Translations under genes and position numbers: made by a program | Notes under the pieces: generated by a model | What the model saw: the letters and a program-made list of their open reading frames with translations, nothing else | Told to the model about the DNA's origin: nothing | The model's database searches: none | From: Bradyrhizobium agreste | GTDB taxonomy: Bacteria; Pseudomonadota; Alphaproteobacteria; Rhizobiales; Xanthobacteraceae | NCBI RefSeq assembly: GCF_016031625.1 | Contig: NZ_JACCHP010000026.1 | Location: forward strand, 124,001-188,000 | Direction: 5' to 3' | DNA: 64,000 bases | Part shown: piece by piece, positions 7,561 to 14,853 of the stretch | Position numbering within the stretch: position 1 is the first letter of the stretch | How the letters are laid out: every line of letters begins with the position of its first letter

Positions 7561-9387
7561 ATGAGCGTACGTGCCGTCTTGGCCGCGTTGTTGATCTGGT
7601 GCAGCGCGCCGGCGCTGGCGCAGCAGGAAGGCGCGGCGCTCTATGCGGCGCATTGCGCGCAATGCCACGATGGCGATGCGCAGAGCCGCGTGCCGGGCCG
7701 CGCCGCCCTGCAGGCGATGTCGTTCGACCACGTGCTGGGAACGTTGACGTCAGGCAGCATGGCGGCGATGGCGAAGGACCGCAGCGATGCCGAACGCCGT
7801 GCGATCGCCTCGTTCGTGACCGGCAAGATGCCGATGGTGAGCGCCGACGCCGAGGGCCGCTGCGCGCAGCAGGCGGGCGGCTTTGCGCAAGCTCTTGACG
7901 GTCCGCGCTGGAACGGTTGGGGCGTTGACACCAACAACAGCCGCTTTCAGCCGGCCGATATGGCGGGGCTGACCGCGACGCAGGTGCCGCATTTGCGGTT
8001 GAAATGGGCCTATGCCTTTCCCGGCGCCTCGGTGTCGTTTGCGCCGCCCACCATCGTGGGCGGGATGCTGTTCATCGGCGGCACCGATCGCAAGGTCCAC
8101 GCGCTCGATGCGCGAAGCGGCTGCACGCTGTGGACCTTGGCGCTCGATGCGGCGGTTCGCGCCGCGATCAGCTTTGCGCCGCTGCCGGGCTCCGACCAGG
8201 TCGCGATCTTCTTCGGGGATTTGCGCGCCAACGCCTATGCCGTGAACGCGCTGACAGGCGCGCTGATCTGGAAGACCAAGGTGGAGGAACATGCCGCCGC
8301 ACGCATCACCGGCGCGCCGACGCTGCATTCCGGCGTGCTCTACGTGCCGGTGTCCTCGATCGAGGAAGCCGCCGGCTCGCAAGCCTCTTACGAATGCTGC
8401 ACCTTCCGCGGCAGCGTGGTGGCGCTGGAGGCCGCGAACGGCAAGATGATCTGGCAGGCGTACACGATCCCCGAGCTGCCGCATCCGACGGGCAAGAATG
8501 CCAAGGGCACGCAGCTGTTCGGTCCGTCCGGCGTCGCCATCTGGTCGGCACCGACGATCGATGCGCAGCGCGGCGCGGTCTATGTGGCGACCAGCAATTC
8601 CTATTCGAATCCGCCGGCCGCGACCGCCGATTCGATCCTTGCTTTCGAACTCGCAACCGGGAAGCTGCTCTGGAAGCAGCAGGCGACGCCGAAGGACGCT
8701 TTCGTCGTTGCCTGCTTCAGCATGGACAAGACCAACTGTCCCGACGAGCCCGGACCCGATCACGATTTCGGCCAATCGCCGATCCTCGCCACCTTGCGCG
8801 ACGGCAGCCGCATTCTTGCCATAGCGCAGAAGTCCGGCGTCGTGCACGCGCTCGATCCCGACGATGACGGCAAGATCCTGTGGCAGACCCGGATCGGGAA
8901 GGGCGGTGCGCTCGGCGGCAGCGAATGGGGTTCGGCCGCGGACGGCGAGCGCATCTATGTCGCCAACTCCGACATACGCTTCAAACGCGACGGCACGCGG
9001 CAGCTCGATTCCACGCAAGGCGGCGGCCTGTTCGGCCTCGACCTTGCCAGCGGCAAAGTCGTGATGGAGGTGGCGCCGGTCGCCTGCGGTGAGCGGCCTC
9101 AATGCAGCCCGGCGCTCTCCGCGGCGGTGAGCCTGATCCCTGGCGTCGTGTTCTCCGGCGGGGTCAGCGGCTTCCTGCGCGCCTACGCCACCGACGGCAA
9201 GCTGCTCTGGGAGTACGACACCGCGCGGGATTTCAAGGCGGTGAACGGGGTCCCTGCCCATGGCGGCGCGATCGACGGCCCCGGGCCCGTCATTGCCGGC
9301 GGCATGGTCTACACCAATTCCGGTTACGGCCAATGGAGCGGCGTCGCCGGCAACGTGCTGCTGGCATTCGAGGCCGGGACGGACTGA
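7561..9387 (+). CDS. Exported cytochrome c-PQQ beta-propeller protein (PVA dehydrogenase-like)
   Basis: 608 aa. Signal peptide 1-20 (APALAQ), then a cytochrome c domain with the heme site CAQCH (residues 32-36), then an eight-bladed quinoprotein propeller with repeated W-type blade motifs (TLWTLAL, LIWKTKV, LLWKQQ, ILWQTRI, LLWEYD) and the adjacent cysteine pair ECC in blade 3-4. The order heme domain then propeller is that of polyvinyl-alcohol dehydrogenases and related periplasmic quinoproteins, so electrons probably pass from PQQ to the fused heme. The alcohol substrate is not predictable. No PQQ biosynthesis gene is nearby. Confidence 0.85.
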   Translation: MSVRAVLAALLIWCSAPALAQQEGAALYAAHCAQCHDGDAQSRVPGRAALQAMSFDHVLGTLTSGSMAAMAKDRSDAERRAIASFVTGKMPMVSADAEGRCAQQAGGFAQALDGPRWNGWGVDTNNSRFQPADMAGLTATQVPHLRLKWAYAFPGASVSFAPPTIVGGMLFIGGTDRKVHALDARSGCTLWTLALDAAVRAAISFAPLPGSDQVAIFFGDLRANAYAVNALTGALIWKTKVEEHAAARITGAPTLHSGVLYVPVSSIEEAAGSQASYECCTFRGSVVALEAANGKMIWQAYTIPELPHPTGKNAKGTQLFGPSGVAIWSAPTIDAQRGAVYVATSNSYSNPPAATADSILAFELATGKLLWKQQATPKDAFVVACFSMDKTNCPDEPGPDHDFGQSPILATLRDGSRILAIAQKSGVVHALDPDDDGKILWQTRIGKGGALGGSEWGSAADGERIYVANSDIRFKRDGTRQLDSTQGGGLFGLDLASGKVVMEVAPVACGERPQCSPALSAAVSLIPGVVFSGGVSGFLRAYATDGKLLWEYDTARDFKAVNGVPAHGGAIDGPGPVIAGGMVYTNSGYGQWSGVAGNVLLAFEAGTD

Positions 9388-9403
9388 ACGTCACGAGTTC
9401 GCT

Positions 9404-9430
9404 GTCGTGTCCCGGACGCCGCAACGCGTT
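9404..9430. repeat. Partial copy of the GTCCCGGAC-type palindromic repeat
   Basis: Carries the left arm TCGTGTCCCGGACGC that also occurs at 18406, 32946, 33463 and 38176, but the right arm is absent. Confidence 0.45.
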
Positions 9431-9518
9431 TGGAGATGGGATGAGACTGCCTCGTCGAACGGGTGAGCGAGGGCGCTGCCTCTTCAATTCCATCGGCCAA
9501 TGAGGGAGATCAGGTTCG

Positions 9519-9932
9519 ATGATCGTTGCCAGATGCAGCTGCGGCGCTGTTTCACTTTCGCTTCCGGGACCGTCGCGTCTCGTCGTTGCCTGTCATTGCC
9601 TCGACTGTCAGCGACGAACCGGCGCGCCGTTCGGAGTCGGTGCCTTCTACACTGCAGAGACCGTCACGATCTCGGGACAGCCAAAGCCATATGTTCGGAC
9701 AGCTATGAGCGGCGGCAAGGTCCGCAACTATTTCTGTCCCGATTGCGGCTCAACGGTCTATTGGCAAGCCGACAATCTGCCTGAGATGATCGGCGTTGCC
9801 GTTGGCGCGATCGCGGATCCGGATTTTCCGGCACCCGTCAGATCGGTGTTCGAGCAATCGAAACATACCTGGGTCGAGATCGGCGGCACGGCCGTCGAGC
9901 ACTTCCAACAGGGAGGCGCGCGCAAGAGTTGA
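9519..9932 (+). CDS. GFA/CENP-V family protein (glutathione-dependent formaldehyde-activating enzyme-like)
   Basis: 137 aa. The zinc ligands of the family are present: CSC at residues 6-8, CHCLDC at 25-30 and CPDCGS near 76. The central STVYW after the last cluster is also typical. The fold (PF04828) binds zinc; real formaldehyde-glutathione activity is proven for few members, so the substrate is uncertain. Single gene. Confidence 0.92.
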   Translation: MIVARCSCGAVSLSLPGPSRLVVACHCLDCQRRTGAPFGVGAFYTAETVTISGQPKPYVRTAMSGGKVRNYFCPDCGSTVYWQADNLPEMIGVAVGAIADPDFPAPVRSVFEQSKHTWVEIGGTAVEHFQQGGARKS

Positions 9933-9975
9933 GGCTGAGGCGCGGCCATCGAGCGCCGGTGCGGTCGGTGTTCGA

Positions 9976-10203
9976 TCAGGGACGTTGCCTTGCGTTAGAC
10001 GGCGTTCCTGTTGTCTGTATCGGTTCACCGGGGGCACGGTCCAGTGGCGCGTGAGGCCTGGCGAGTCCTACCGTTCCGGGAGGTGCGTCGTTGCTGGCCG
10101 TACGGGTGTTGACGCGCTCCAACGTGACCGTCGAAGCGACCACGATGGCGATAGCCAAGGCGACAGCGGATAGGACTAAGGCTGCCCGGTCATTCGGGTC
10201 CAT
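9976..10203 (-). CDS. Small single-helix membrane protein
   Basis: 75 aa. The ATG at 10203 is chosen because GGAGGT stands six bases before it; the frame opens nine codons earlier. One membrane helix near the N-terminus (AALVLSAVALAIAIVVAST) is followed by a Pro/Thr-rich tail. Unknown function. Confidence 0.6.
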   Translation of the reverse strand: MDPNDRAALVLSAVALAIAIVVASTVTLERVNTRTASNDAPPGTVGLARPHAPLDRAPGEPIQTTGTPSNARQRP

Positions 10204-10388
10204 CGCTAGACCTCCGCGAGACGGCTCCATGGTTCGATGATAACGCCGAACAGATGATTTCGTTCTTGCGGTGGTCGCCCAGGGGGAGCCGTGGCAAGCT
10301 GCAGTTTATTTTAGAAACACTGCCGACCGCGATTGCAAGTCGCCATAGCACGTCAGGCCACGACGCGACGTCGGGGTACTAAAACCAA

Positions 10389-10463
10389 TGGTGCCGGCTG
10401 AGGGGATTGAACCCCCGACCTTCGGTTTACAAAACCGCTGCTCTACCGCTGAGCTAAGCCGGC
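10389..10463 (-). tRNA. tRNA-Thr (anticodon UGU)
   Basis: Complete cloverleaf on the minus strand: acceptor GCCGGCT, D-arm GCTCAGCGGTAGAGC, anticodon loop TTTGTAA (anticodon TGT), T-arm GGGGGTTCAATCCCC, and an encoded CCA (10389-10391). The first anticodon-stem pair is a G-A mismatch. Confidence 0.96.
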
Positions 10464-10633
10464 GACGCCTTACGAGGCAGGGGCAGAGCTCGGCTCGCGC
10501 CGGGGCCGTCCACCCGTGCGCGCCGCAATACCAGACTTGATCGGAAAGTGCCAGAACCGGGAGGTCGCCGTCGCAAGCGTGAATCGGGCGGCCGCGCCGG
10601 CCGCCCGATGTGTCGCGTTGGCCTCAAGCCGCC
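10464..10633. other. Short spacer between tRNA-Thr and the gene remnant
   Basis: A GC-rich dyad, GGGCGGCCGCGCCGGCCGCCC (10587-10607), lies near the end. It could terminate transcripts of the remnant on the minus strand, but a thymine run is lacking. Confidence 0.35.
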
Positions 10634-11032
10634 TTACTGGCAGATGTGGCGGCGGCCGTCTGCGCCCTTGAACCAGGTGCCGGGCGTGCAAACGAAGCCG
10701 TTGCGCTGGGCGTAGGTGCGGGTGTCCCAGCTACGATTGTCCCAGCCGCGATCGTAGGCGTAGGAATTGTCCCAGCCGCGGAATGGGGCGGTGGCAATCG
10801 CGCCGGCGGTGCCGATCGCGGCGCCGGCAACCCCAGCCGCGACGTCGGTCGGCCAGAAGCCGGTGGGGCTCCTGTTCCAGTCGCGGCTGGTCTGACGATA
10901 GGCCGCACGACGATGGCGGTAGCCGCTATCGGTGGAGGCGTTTGCCGGCGCTGTTCCAGCGGTGCGGTTCCGCGCCGTTAACGCTTCGCTAGTCCGCTGT
11001 GCAGCATTTGAGCGGCGCGCAATCCTTGCACG
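10634..11032 (-). pseudogene. Remnant of an exported hypothetical protein, no usable start codon
   Basis: The minus-strand frame is open from after a TAA at 11033-11035 to TAA at 10634-10636 (132 codons) and has coding character, ending in GFVCTPGTWFKGADGRRHICQ-like sequence with two cysteines. A middle Gly/Ala segment (AAGVAGAAIGTAGAIATAPF) looks like a glycine-zipper or spacer helix, and WDN repeats follow. No ATG, GTG or TTG exists in the frame, and no signal peptide is encoded upstream. The 5' end was therefore probably lost, or the start is non-canonical (an ATT exists near 11024). Function unknown. Confidence 0.45.
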
Positions 11033-11120
11033 TTAGGCTTACCGGAAATTGGTGAGCAGGCCTTAACCCTCTCTGCGTCGCGATCGGTTAGGTTGCCGCC
11101 CGGATAACCGGGGTCTCCTC

Positions 11121-11603
11121 ATGCGCGCCGTGGCGCTCGCCGCCTTTCTGATCGGACTGCCTGCGACGGCGTTGGCCGGCGGCTTCGAGATCGTCGTTCC
11201 CGGCCGTCCCGGCGTGCCTGTTATCATCAACAACATCGACGCATCCTATGCCGTCGTCGAGGGCACCTGGGGCCTCGGCAAGAACCAGCAGGTGCAGCCC
11301 ACGATCTATGGCGGACGCTATATCGCCGAGCGGCAGCCCGACGACGTCGGCCATTACTACCCGACGCTGGGTCTGCGGCCGGGCTACGGCCGGCTCGAGG
11401 TCGAGCCGCCGGCGAACCGCAAATTGCCCAAGCCCGCCCAGAGCTATCACCAGAGCTGGGGCGCGTCGTCCGCGCCGCTGCCGGCGCAGATGGACCCGCC
11501 CGTCGATCCGCCCCCGGTGATCTACGCGCCCGAGATCAACGACCGTCCTCGGCCCCCTCGGCCGCGGCCGCGCACAGGGATACCCGGCAGGCCGCCGGGT
11601 TGA
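11121..11603 (+). CDS. Exported proline-rich protein of unknown function
   Basis: 160 aa. Signal peptide 1-19 (ATALAG). The core contains GKNQQVQPTIYGGRYI and a Tyr/Pro-rich stretch, and the C-terminal 50 residues are proline/arginine-rich (RPRPPRPRPRTG), suggesting wall or envelope association. No domain recognised. The Gly/Tyr-rich protein gene follows 41 bases downstream. Confidence 0.75.
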   Translation: MRAVALAAFLIGLPATALAGGFEIVVPGRPGVPVIINNIDASYAVVEGTWGLGKNQQVQPTIYGGRYIAERQPDDVGHYYPTLGLRPGYGRLEVEPPANRKLPKPAQSYHQSWGASSAPLPAQMDPPVDPPPVIYAPEINDRPRPPRPRPRTGIPGRPPG

Positions 11604-11644
11604 GAAACGTGAAAACCAAAAACGGAAATCAACAGGAGAGTATA

Positions 11645-12157
11645 ATGCGTCAGATGATTTCGGGACTGGTCGCGGCAACTGCCGTGATGTTCGCCGCCAC
11701 CGCGCCGGCCGCGGCCTGCGGCTTCACCACATGCGCGCCGGTGGCGCCGGTCTATACCGGCTGCAACACCGGATGCGGCGGATACGGATACGGGTATGGC
11801 TACGGCTACGCCGCCTATGAGCGTCTCGCCGAGCCGACCACGCAGTATTACTACGTCAACCAGGGGCCGACCTATACCGGTCCGGGCGCCTTCGCGCCGT
11901 ATCCGACCTACCGCGAGGATGCGGTCGTCGCGCCCGCCAATTATGGCTATGGCTATGGCTATCGTGCCGCTGCGGTCGCGCCGCCGGCCGCCTATCCCTA
12001 TCGCCGCCCGTACTTCCGCCCCTATCGCTACGGCTACGGCCCCCGCTACGGCTACCTGCCGCGCGTGCACTATGGCCATGCTCACCGCTACGGCTACGCC
12101 CACCGCCACGCGCCGCACTATTATGGCGGTCACCGCGTGCTGCGCCGCTATTACTGA
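11645..12157 (+). CDS. Exported Gly/Tyr-rich protein
   Basis: 170 aa from the ATG at 11645, preceded by AGGAGAG. Signal peptide 1-21 (APAAACG). Four cysteines sit near the mature N-terminus (CGFTTCAP, GCNTGCGG), followed by GYGYGYGYGYAAYE-type repeats and a C-terminal region of Tyr, Arg and His (RYGYGPRYGYL). It resembles low-complexity surface or adhesive proteins; no enzymatic domain. Followed by a terminator. Confidence 0.75.
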   Translation: MRQMISGLVAATAVMFAATAPAAACGFTTCAPVAPVYTGCNTGCGGYGYGYGYGYAAYERLAEPTTQYYYVNQGPTYTGPGAFAPYPTYREDAVVAPANYGYGYGYRAAAVAPPAAYPYRRPYFRPYRYGYGPRYGYLPRVHYGHAHRYGYAHRHAPHYYGGHRVLRRYY

Positions 12158-12183
12158 TCGCTGATCGGTCGAGATTTGCGAAG

Positions 12184-12214
12184 CGCCCGTTCGCGTGATG
12201 CGGACGGGCGTTTT
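12184..12214 (+). terminator. Rho-independent terminator
   Basis: CGCCCGT (12184-12190) pairs with ACGGGCG (12204-12210), then TTTTG. It lies between the Gly/Tyr-rich gene and the convergent rlmB gene. Confidence 0.75.
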
Positions 12215-12217
12215 GTT

Positions 12218-13051
12218 TCATGAGCGCTTCATCAGCCCGAGCCGGCTCGCGCCGACATAGAGCGCGAGCACGGCCGCGTTCGAGACGTTGAGGCTCTTGA
12301 TCTCGCCGGGCATATCGAGCCGCGCCACGACGCTGCAGGTTTCGCGGGTCAATTGCCTGAGGCCTTTGCCTTCGGCGCCGAGCACGAGAGCGAGCGGCTC
12401 GCGCAGCGCGACGTCGCCGATATCTTCACTGCCTTCGCTGTCGAGGCCGACGGTCTGGAAGCCGCGCTCGTTCAGCGCCGTCAGCGCACGGGCGAGATTT
12501 TGCACGGTGACAACAGGCACCAGCTCGAGCGCGCCGGAGGCCGCCTTCGCCAGCACGCCGGTCGCTTCCGGGCTGTGGCGTGCCGTGGTGACGATCGCCT
12601 TCACCGCGAACGCGGCGGCCGAGCGCAGGATGGCGCCGACATTGTGCGGATCGGTGATCTGATCGAGCACCAGCACCATGCCCTCCTGCTTGAGAGTTTC
12701 GATGTCGGGCGAAGGCAGGGGATCGGCTTCGGCGAGAAGGCCCTGGTGCACGGCGTCGGGCGACAGCAGCCGGTCGATCTCCTGGGGCCGCACGATCTCG
12801 GGCGCCACCCGCGTCTTGATGTTTTCCTCAGCCAGCCGTCTAGCGGCGTTCTCGGTCAGCGTCAGCTTGCGGATCCGTCGTCGCGGGTTGGCGAGCGCCA
12901 TGGTGACGGTGTGCCAGCCGTAGAGAATGACCGGGCCATCGCCTTGCGAATCGCGATCGCGCCAGGCCGGCCGGCCGGCCGATTTTCCGGGTCTGTTGAA
13001 GGGCTTAGCCCCGCCGCGAGCCCCCTTGGGGCCGAATTTTCGATCCTTCAT
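12218..13051 (-). CDS. rlmB: 23S rRNA (guanosine-2'-O-)-methyltransferase RlmB / TrmH (SpoU) family
   Basis: 277 aa from the ATG at 13051 (AAGCGAG upstream); a start 12 codons earlier is possible. The first 40 residues are a basic, Gly/Arg-rich extension (FGPKGARGGAKPFNRPG) that may contact RNA. Then comes the L30e-like substrate domain (YGWHTVTMALANPRR) and the SPOUT domain with the knot motifs LDQITDPHNVGAILRSA, LVLGAEGKGLRQL and SLNVSNAAVLALY. This pattern is that of RlmB, which methylates G2251 in the 23S peptidyl-transferase centre; other TrmH paralogues cannot be fully excluded. Confidence 0.87.
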   Translation of the reverse strand: MKDRKFGPKGARGGAKPFNRPGKSAGRPAWRDRDSQGDGPVILYGWHTVTMALANPRRRIRKLTLTENAARRLAEENIKTRVAPEIVRPQEIDRLLSPDAVHQGLLAEADPLPSPDIETLKQEGMVLVLDQITDPHNVGAILRSAAAFAVKAIVTTARHSPEATGVLAKAASGALELVPVVTVQNLARALTALNERGFQTVGLDSEGSEDIGDVALREPLALVLGAEGKGLRQLTRETCSVVARLDMPGEIKSLNVSNAAVLALYVGASRLGLMKRS

Positions 13052-13258
13052 GGGCTCGCTTCTGTCATGGGTTCCGGAATATGGCAATTTCGGTGCCCGC
13101 GAGGGCGATTTTAGCTGCTTGCCTCGGTTGACTTTGCCCCACCGCTTCGCCCATAAACGCGCCCGGTCGCGCCCCGATCCGGGTTGTCGCGGCCTTCACG
13201 TTCCATGGCCGTCTTCGGTCCGCCGGCAAGGTCCGGCCCGATTGTGCTGCCGTCGAGC

Positions 13259-13344
13259 GGGGGAGTGTCCCGAGTGGCAAAGGGAGCTGACTGTAAATCA
13301 GCCGCCTCATGGCTTCGCAGGTTCGAGTCCTGCCTCCCCCACCA
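13259..13344 (+). tRNA. tRNA-Tyr (anticodon GUA)
   Basis: Class II tRNA: acceptor GGGGGAG pairs with CTCCCCC, anticodon loop with GTA in TGACTGTAAATCA, a variable arm (CCGCCTCATGGCTTCG region), T-arm GCAGGTTCGAGTCCTGC and encoded CCA at 13342-13344. A palindromic repeat begins on the last base. Confidence 0.96.
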
Positions 13345-13430
13345 TCCTGCTTCGCGCTGACGCGCTTCGCAGGATTGCAACCTTTCGCTGCGCGAAGCAG
13401 GATGCCCTCCGAAGCCTTGGCGAAGGAGGG
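13344..13430. repeat. Palindromic repeat between tRNA-Tyr and the GIY-YIG gene
   Basis: Outer arms ATCCTGCTTCGCGC (13344-13357) and GCGCGAAGCAGGAT (13390-13403) are perfect inverted copies, with a further partial copy of the right arm (GCGCTTCGCAGGAT, 13362-13375) inside. A second dyad, CCCTCC (13405-13410) with GGAGGG (13425-13430), follows directly and sits upstream of the GIY-YIG start codon. Confidence 0.7.
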
Positions 13431-13439
13431 CGGGCGTCG

Positions 13440-13682
13440 ATGCTCTATGTCTATCTTCTGGAGAGCGAAGCCTTTGGAGGTCAGCGCTATATCGGCCTGA
13501 CGACGAATCTCAAGCAACGCCTGGCAGACCACAACGCAGGCAAGTCACCCCACACGTCGAAATACGCTCCCTGGCGACTGGTGACTTACGTAGCCTTCTC
13601 TGACATCGCGAAGGCACGTGCGTTCGAGCGTTACTTGAAATCCGGTTCGGGCCACGCCTTCGCGAAGAAGAGACTCTGGTGA
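13440..13682 (+). CDS. GIY-YIG nuclease-domain protein (UPF0213-like)
   Basis: 80 aa consisting of a single GIY-YIG domain. The opening MLYVYLLES corresponds to the first motif (Y-V-Y), followed by RYIGLTTNLKQRLADHNAGK (the YIG-like turn and the catalytic arginine region), and the end is SGSGHAFAKKRLW. Such small stand-alone domains are probable metal-dependent endonucleases of unknown target. The gene lies directly behind tRNA-Tyr and the palindromes at 13344-13430 and may be co-transcribed with the tRNA. No clear ribosome site precedes the ATG. A paralogue is at 33002-33298. Confidence 0.85.
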   Translation: MLYVYLLESEAFGGQRYIGLTTNLKQRLADHNAGKSPHTSKYAPWRLVTYVAFSDIAKARAFERYLKSGSGHAFAKKRLW

Positions 13683-13715
13683 GCGAAGACGGACTGAGAC
13701 TATCTCAAAAGCCCG

Positions 13716-14747
13716 CTACCCCATCATCTCCCGCACCATCGGCACCACCTTGCGCCCATAAAGCTCGATGCTCCGCATCAGCTTCTCGTGCGGCAACGGT
13801 CCCGCCGAGTACTTCAACTGAAACCTGGAAATGCCGAGCGCCTTCGCAGTCTTCGCGATCTTGCGCGCCACCGTTTCCGGCGAGCCGACATAGAGCGAGC
13901 CGTGCTCGGCCTCATGGACGAACTCGTCGCGTCCCATTGGCGGCCAACCACGCTCGCGGCCAATGCGGTCGCGCATCGCCTTGTAATCCGGCCACAGCTC
14001 CTCGCGCGCCTGCGCATCCGTTTCGGCGATGTAGCCCGGCGAATGCACGCCGATCGGCTGGGCCGGGCGGCCGAACTCCCTGAAGGCGCGATGATAGAGA
14101 TCGACGTAGGGCGTAAAGCGCGCGGGATCGCCGCCGATGATCGCGAGCATCAGGGGCAAATCGTAGTGCGCAGCGCGCACCACCGATTGCGGGCTGCCGC
14201 CGACGCCGATCCAGGTTTTAAGCCGGCCGTGCTCGACCGGCGGATAGACCAGTTGATCCCGCAGCGGCGGACGCAGCTTGCCTTGCCAAGTCACGGGCTG
14301 CTGCGACAACAGCGCGGCGAACAGATCGAGCTTCTCCTCGAACAGCTCCTCATATTTGCGCAGGTCGAAGCCGAACAACGGAAAGGATTCGGTGAACGAG
14401 CCGCGGCCGAGGATCACCTCGGCACGTCCGTTCGAGACCGCATCCAGGGTCGCAAAGCGCTGGAACACGCGGATGGGATCGTCCGAGGACAGCACCGTCA
14501 CGGCCGAGCCGAGATGGATGCGCCTGGTGCGCGATGCGATCGCCGCGAGCACCGTTTCAGGCGAGGAGATCGCGAAATCGGCGCGGTGATGCTCGCCGAG
14601 GCCGATGAAATCGAGGCCGAGCTCGTCGGCCAGCACCGCTTCGTCGACGACGTTGCGGATCACCTGCGCATGCGAGATCATGCCGCCGGAGGCGTCCTTG
14701 GTGACGTCGCCAAAGGTGTCCAGTCCGAATTCGAGCGGTGCGGTCAT
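13716..14747 (-). CDS. LLM class flavin-dependent oxidoreductase (luciferase-like)
   Basis: 343 aa, the normal length of bacterial luciferase-like monooxygenases. Characteristic segments: LDFIGLGEHHRADFAISSPE (substrate/flavin pocket), RIHLGSAVTVLSSDDPIRVF and GRAEVILGRGSF. The family oxidises varied substrates with reduced F420 or FMN; nothing nearby indicates which. The gene is transcribed alone, divergent from nothing, and lies 107 bases downstream of the helicase stop. Confidence 0.9.
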   Translation of the reverse strand: MTAPLEFGLDTFGDVTKDASGGMISHAQVIRNVVDEAVLADELGLDFIGLGEHHRADFAISSPETVLAAIASRTRRIHLGSAVTVLSSDDPIRVFQRFATLDAVSNGRAEVILGRGSFTESFPLFGFDLRKYEELFEEKLDLFAALLSQQPVTWQGKLRPPLRDQLVYPPVEHGRLKTWIGVGGSPQSVVRAAHYDLPLMLAIIGGDPARFTPYVDLYHRAFREFGRPAQPIGVHSPGYIAETDAQAREELWPDYKAMRDRIGRERGWPPMGRDEFVHEAEHGSLYVGSPETVARKIAKTAKALGISRFQLKYSAGPLPHEKLMRSIELYGRKVVPMVREMMG

Positions 14748-14853
14748 TGATCAAGTCTCTGTGGGAGGATGAACGACACTTAATGGGCAGCCGCACCGTC
14801 ACAAGGCAGCATTTCGGAAATGCTCGGTTTCCGTTGGCTCTATCGCGGCAGCC

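Noticed and set aside
10610..10981. 123-codon + strand frame
   Set aside because: Shadow of the minus-strand remnant; Ala/Gly/Val runs only.
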